Source: Formosa agariphila KMM 3901 (lineage in GTDB: Bacteria; Bacteroidota; Bacteroidia; Flavobacteriales; Flavobacteriaceae). From it: a stretch of 64,000 bases of DNA. The position numbers and the translations under genes were made by a program. The first letter of the stretch is position 1. The number at the start of each line of letters is the position of its first letter. The notes beneath the pieces are model-generated. The model was not told where the DNA came from. It was given only the letters and a program-made list of their open reading frames with translations, and did not search any database. This document shows, in pieces, positions 62,870 through 64,000 of this stretch. Location: assembly GCF_000723205.1 (NCBI RefSeq), contig NZ_HG315671.1, positions 3,813,507-3,877,506 of the forward strand, in the 5' to 3' direction.

Positions 62870-62906
62870 CCCGTTGTGTTTCACAATACATACAGCACAC
62901 AACGGG
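62870..62906 (+). promoter_or_regulatory. Intercistronic hairpin between receptor and phytase
   Basis: CCCGTTGTGT at 62870-62879 pairs perfectly with ACACAACGGG at 62897-62906 around a 17-base loop, followed by ATATTTTAT. It may attenuate or process the transcript between receptor and phytase. There is no strong T-run, so full termination is not expected. Confidence 0.55.
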
Positions 62907-62924
62907 ATATTTTATAACTACATT

Positions 62925-63947
62925 ATGAAAAAACAAATTTTCAGTATTGCCATGGCAACACTATGTTTTACGGCTTGTAAAACAACAACTAAATTACCTG
63001 AAATTAAACCAACATTAGTTTCTCAAAAAACACCTCACGATACAGACGACCCTGCCATTTGGGTAAACAAAAACAATCCGGCGCAAAGTATTGTTTTTGG
63101 TACAGACAAAGATGAAGTAAACGGTGGTGTTTATGCCTTCGACTTAGACGGAAAAATAATTAAAGAGAAAAGTCTTACTGGAGTAAACTACCCTAACAAT
63201 GTAGATATCGAATACGACTTCGCTTTAAACGATTCGACTACAGTTGATATCATGATGTTTAGTGAACGAGAAAAAAACCAAATGCGATTGTATACTGTTC
63301 CAGATATGACGCCTTTAGATAACGGTGGATTTCCTGTTTTTGAAGACGAAACCGATTTAGAATTAAGACGTCCTATGGGAATTAGTATTTACAAAAACCC
63401 TACGACCAATAAAACTTACGCCATTGTAAGTCGTAAAAAAGGACCAACAGAAGGGTATTTATACCAGTACGAGTTAACCACAAATAACAGTAAAGTTTCT
63501 GCGAAATTGGTTAGAAAATTTGGAACCTTTAGTGGACAAAAAGAAATTGAAGCTATTGTTGTAGATGATGCTTTAGGACATGTATATTTTTCTGACGAAG
63601 GCGTTGGTATACGTAAATTCTATGCAGATCCGGCAAAAGGAGATGCTCAGATTTCTATGTTTGGAAGTGAACATTTTAAAGATGATATCGAAGGAATCGC
63701 GTTAGCGACTTATAGCGATGGAGCTGGATTTCTAATTGTATCTAACCAACAAGATCATAGTTTTAATATTTTTAAACGTGGTGACAACAGCTATGTAAAA
63801 ACATTAAATCTGGGTACTATTGAAACTGATGGTTGCGATGTGACCACAGAAGCTTTAGGACCGAAATATCCAAATGGTTTATTTGTTTCTATGAACGATG
63901 AAAAAGATTTCTTTTTCCACAGTTTAGATTCTTTACAATTGAGATAA
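62925..63947 (+). CDS. Beta-propeller phytase
   Basis: A 340-residue lipoprotein from the ATG at 62925 (signal ends FTACKTTT, cysteine near residue 17). An upstream in-frame codon at 62874 lies inside the intercistronic hairpin and would add residues unlike a signal. The family motif DTDDPAIWVN near residues 38-47 binds calcium; further motifs (FGTDKDEVNGGVYAFDLDG, DIEGIAL, LIVSNQQDHSF) fit six-bladed beta-propeller 3-phytases. It releases phosphate from phytate. Paired with the TonB-dependent receptor upstream. Confidence 0.92.
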   Translation: MKKQIFSIAMATLCFTACKTTTKLPEIKPTLVSQKTPHDTDDPAIWVNKNNPAQSIVFGTDKDEVNGGVYAFDLDGKIIKEKSLTGVNYPNNVDIEYDFALNDSTTVDIMMFSEREKNQMRLYTVPDMTPLDNGGFPVFEDETDLELRRPMGISIYKNPTTNKTYAIVSRKKGPTEGYLYQYELTTNNSKVSAKLVRKFGTFSGQKEIEAIVVDDALGHVYFSDEGVGIRKFYADPAKGDAQISMFGSEHFKDDIEGIALATYSDGAGFLIVSNQQDHSFNIFKRGDNSYVKTLNLGTIETDGCDVTTEALGPKYPNGLFVSMNDEKDFFFHSLDSLQLR

Positions 63948-63971
63948 TTTCTATTGAAATATTATAACTAA

Positions 63972-64000
63972 AAAAACGCCATTTTCAGAACTGAAAGTGG
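63972..64000 (+). terminator. Terminator after phytase (cut by window end)
   Basis: CGCCATTTTCAG at 63977-63988 and CTGAAAGTGG at 63991-64000 begin a stem that is cut by the window edge. Preceded by A's, it is probably the phytase terminator. Confidence 0.55.

Noticed and set aside
62874-62924. Upstream start of the phytase gene
   Set aside because: It lies in the intercistronic hairpin, and the ATG at 62925 gives a normal lipoprotein signal.
1-64000. tRNA, rRNA, CRISPR arrays and replication origin
   Set aside because: Reading both strands showed no T-loop signatures with cloverleaf context, no regularly spaced repeats and no DnaA-box cluster.

Overview
The window is a low-GC chromosomal segment of a flavobacterium (phylum Bacteroidota, most likely family Flavobacteriaceae). 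The evidence is the gldD and gldE gliding-motility genes, promoters of the TTG-N19-TAnnTTTG type with no clear Shine-Dalgarno sequences, many SusC/TonB-dependent receptors with carboxypeptidase-regulatory domains, a bacterial geranylgeranylglyceryl-phosphate synthase homologue, GLPGLI and S46 peptidase families, and a ribosomal L21 with a C-terminal extension. No rRNA, tRNA, CRISPR array, phage or transposase gene was seen.

Layout. 1-7 kb: the leuS 5' end, then a tight plus-strand operon (ftsX, lipoprotein, DUF3098, uppP, truB, TonB-like protein) for division and envelope synthesis, followed by tag and aat. 7-13 kb: a DUF3127 SSB-like protein, a histidine kinase, a HIT protein, greA and a TonB-dependent receptor behind a TPP riboswitch. 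13-16.6 kb: a five-gene minus-strand operon with a thiamine-binding protein, a PnuC-type transporter, a NadR-like kinase, DUF4301 and the ribosome-rescue hydrolase ArfB. With the receptor it looks like a thiamine salvage system. 16.7-32 kb: housekeeping (GGGP synthase, phosphopantetheinyl transferase, ahcY, rpmA/rplU, an M16 protease pair, EamA transporter, metal-binding lipoprotein, transglutaminase, dienelactone hydrolase, gldD-gldE-ssb-mutY). 32.4-38 kb: HU, a tiny basic ribosomal-type protein, RNase G, aldo/keto reductase, and an octahaem cytochrome with HEAT and TPR repeats.

38-45.4 kb is the accessory region and the most interesting part. An intact OmpA-family lipoprotein gene sits at 44381-45343. 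Two further copies of only its 3' end lie downstream at 42436 and 38048; both still encode the same C-terminus but differ mostly at synonymous positions. Between the two fragments is a cassette of a secreted four-cysteine peptide, a GLPGLI protein and a TonB-dependent receptor, with two 15-nt homopolymer tracts. Between the second fragment and intact ompA lie two truncated C-terminal coding fragments that resemble each other. Each overlaps the start of a small secreted-protein gene and the two units are separated by an interspersed repeat. This looks like decayed toxin-tip/immunity cassettes accumulated at an ompA 3'-end hotspot.

45.4-64 kb: exonuclease III, a large SprA-reminiscent outer-membrane protein, a candidate structured small RNA, glyS, a ComF-family protein, an Ig-like lipoprotein, a nitrilase-family amidase, an S46 dipeptidyl-peptidase of probable DPP11 type, and a nutrient locus made of a TPR/LuxR-type regulator, a TonB-dependent receptor and a beta-propeller phytase.

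All calls come from reading the sequence and recalled family knowledge; no database search was run.
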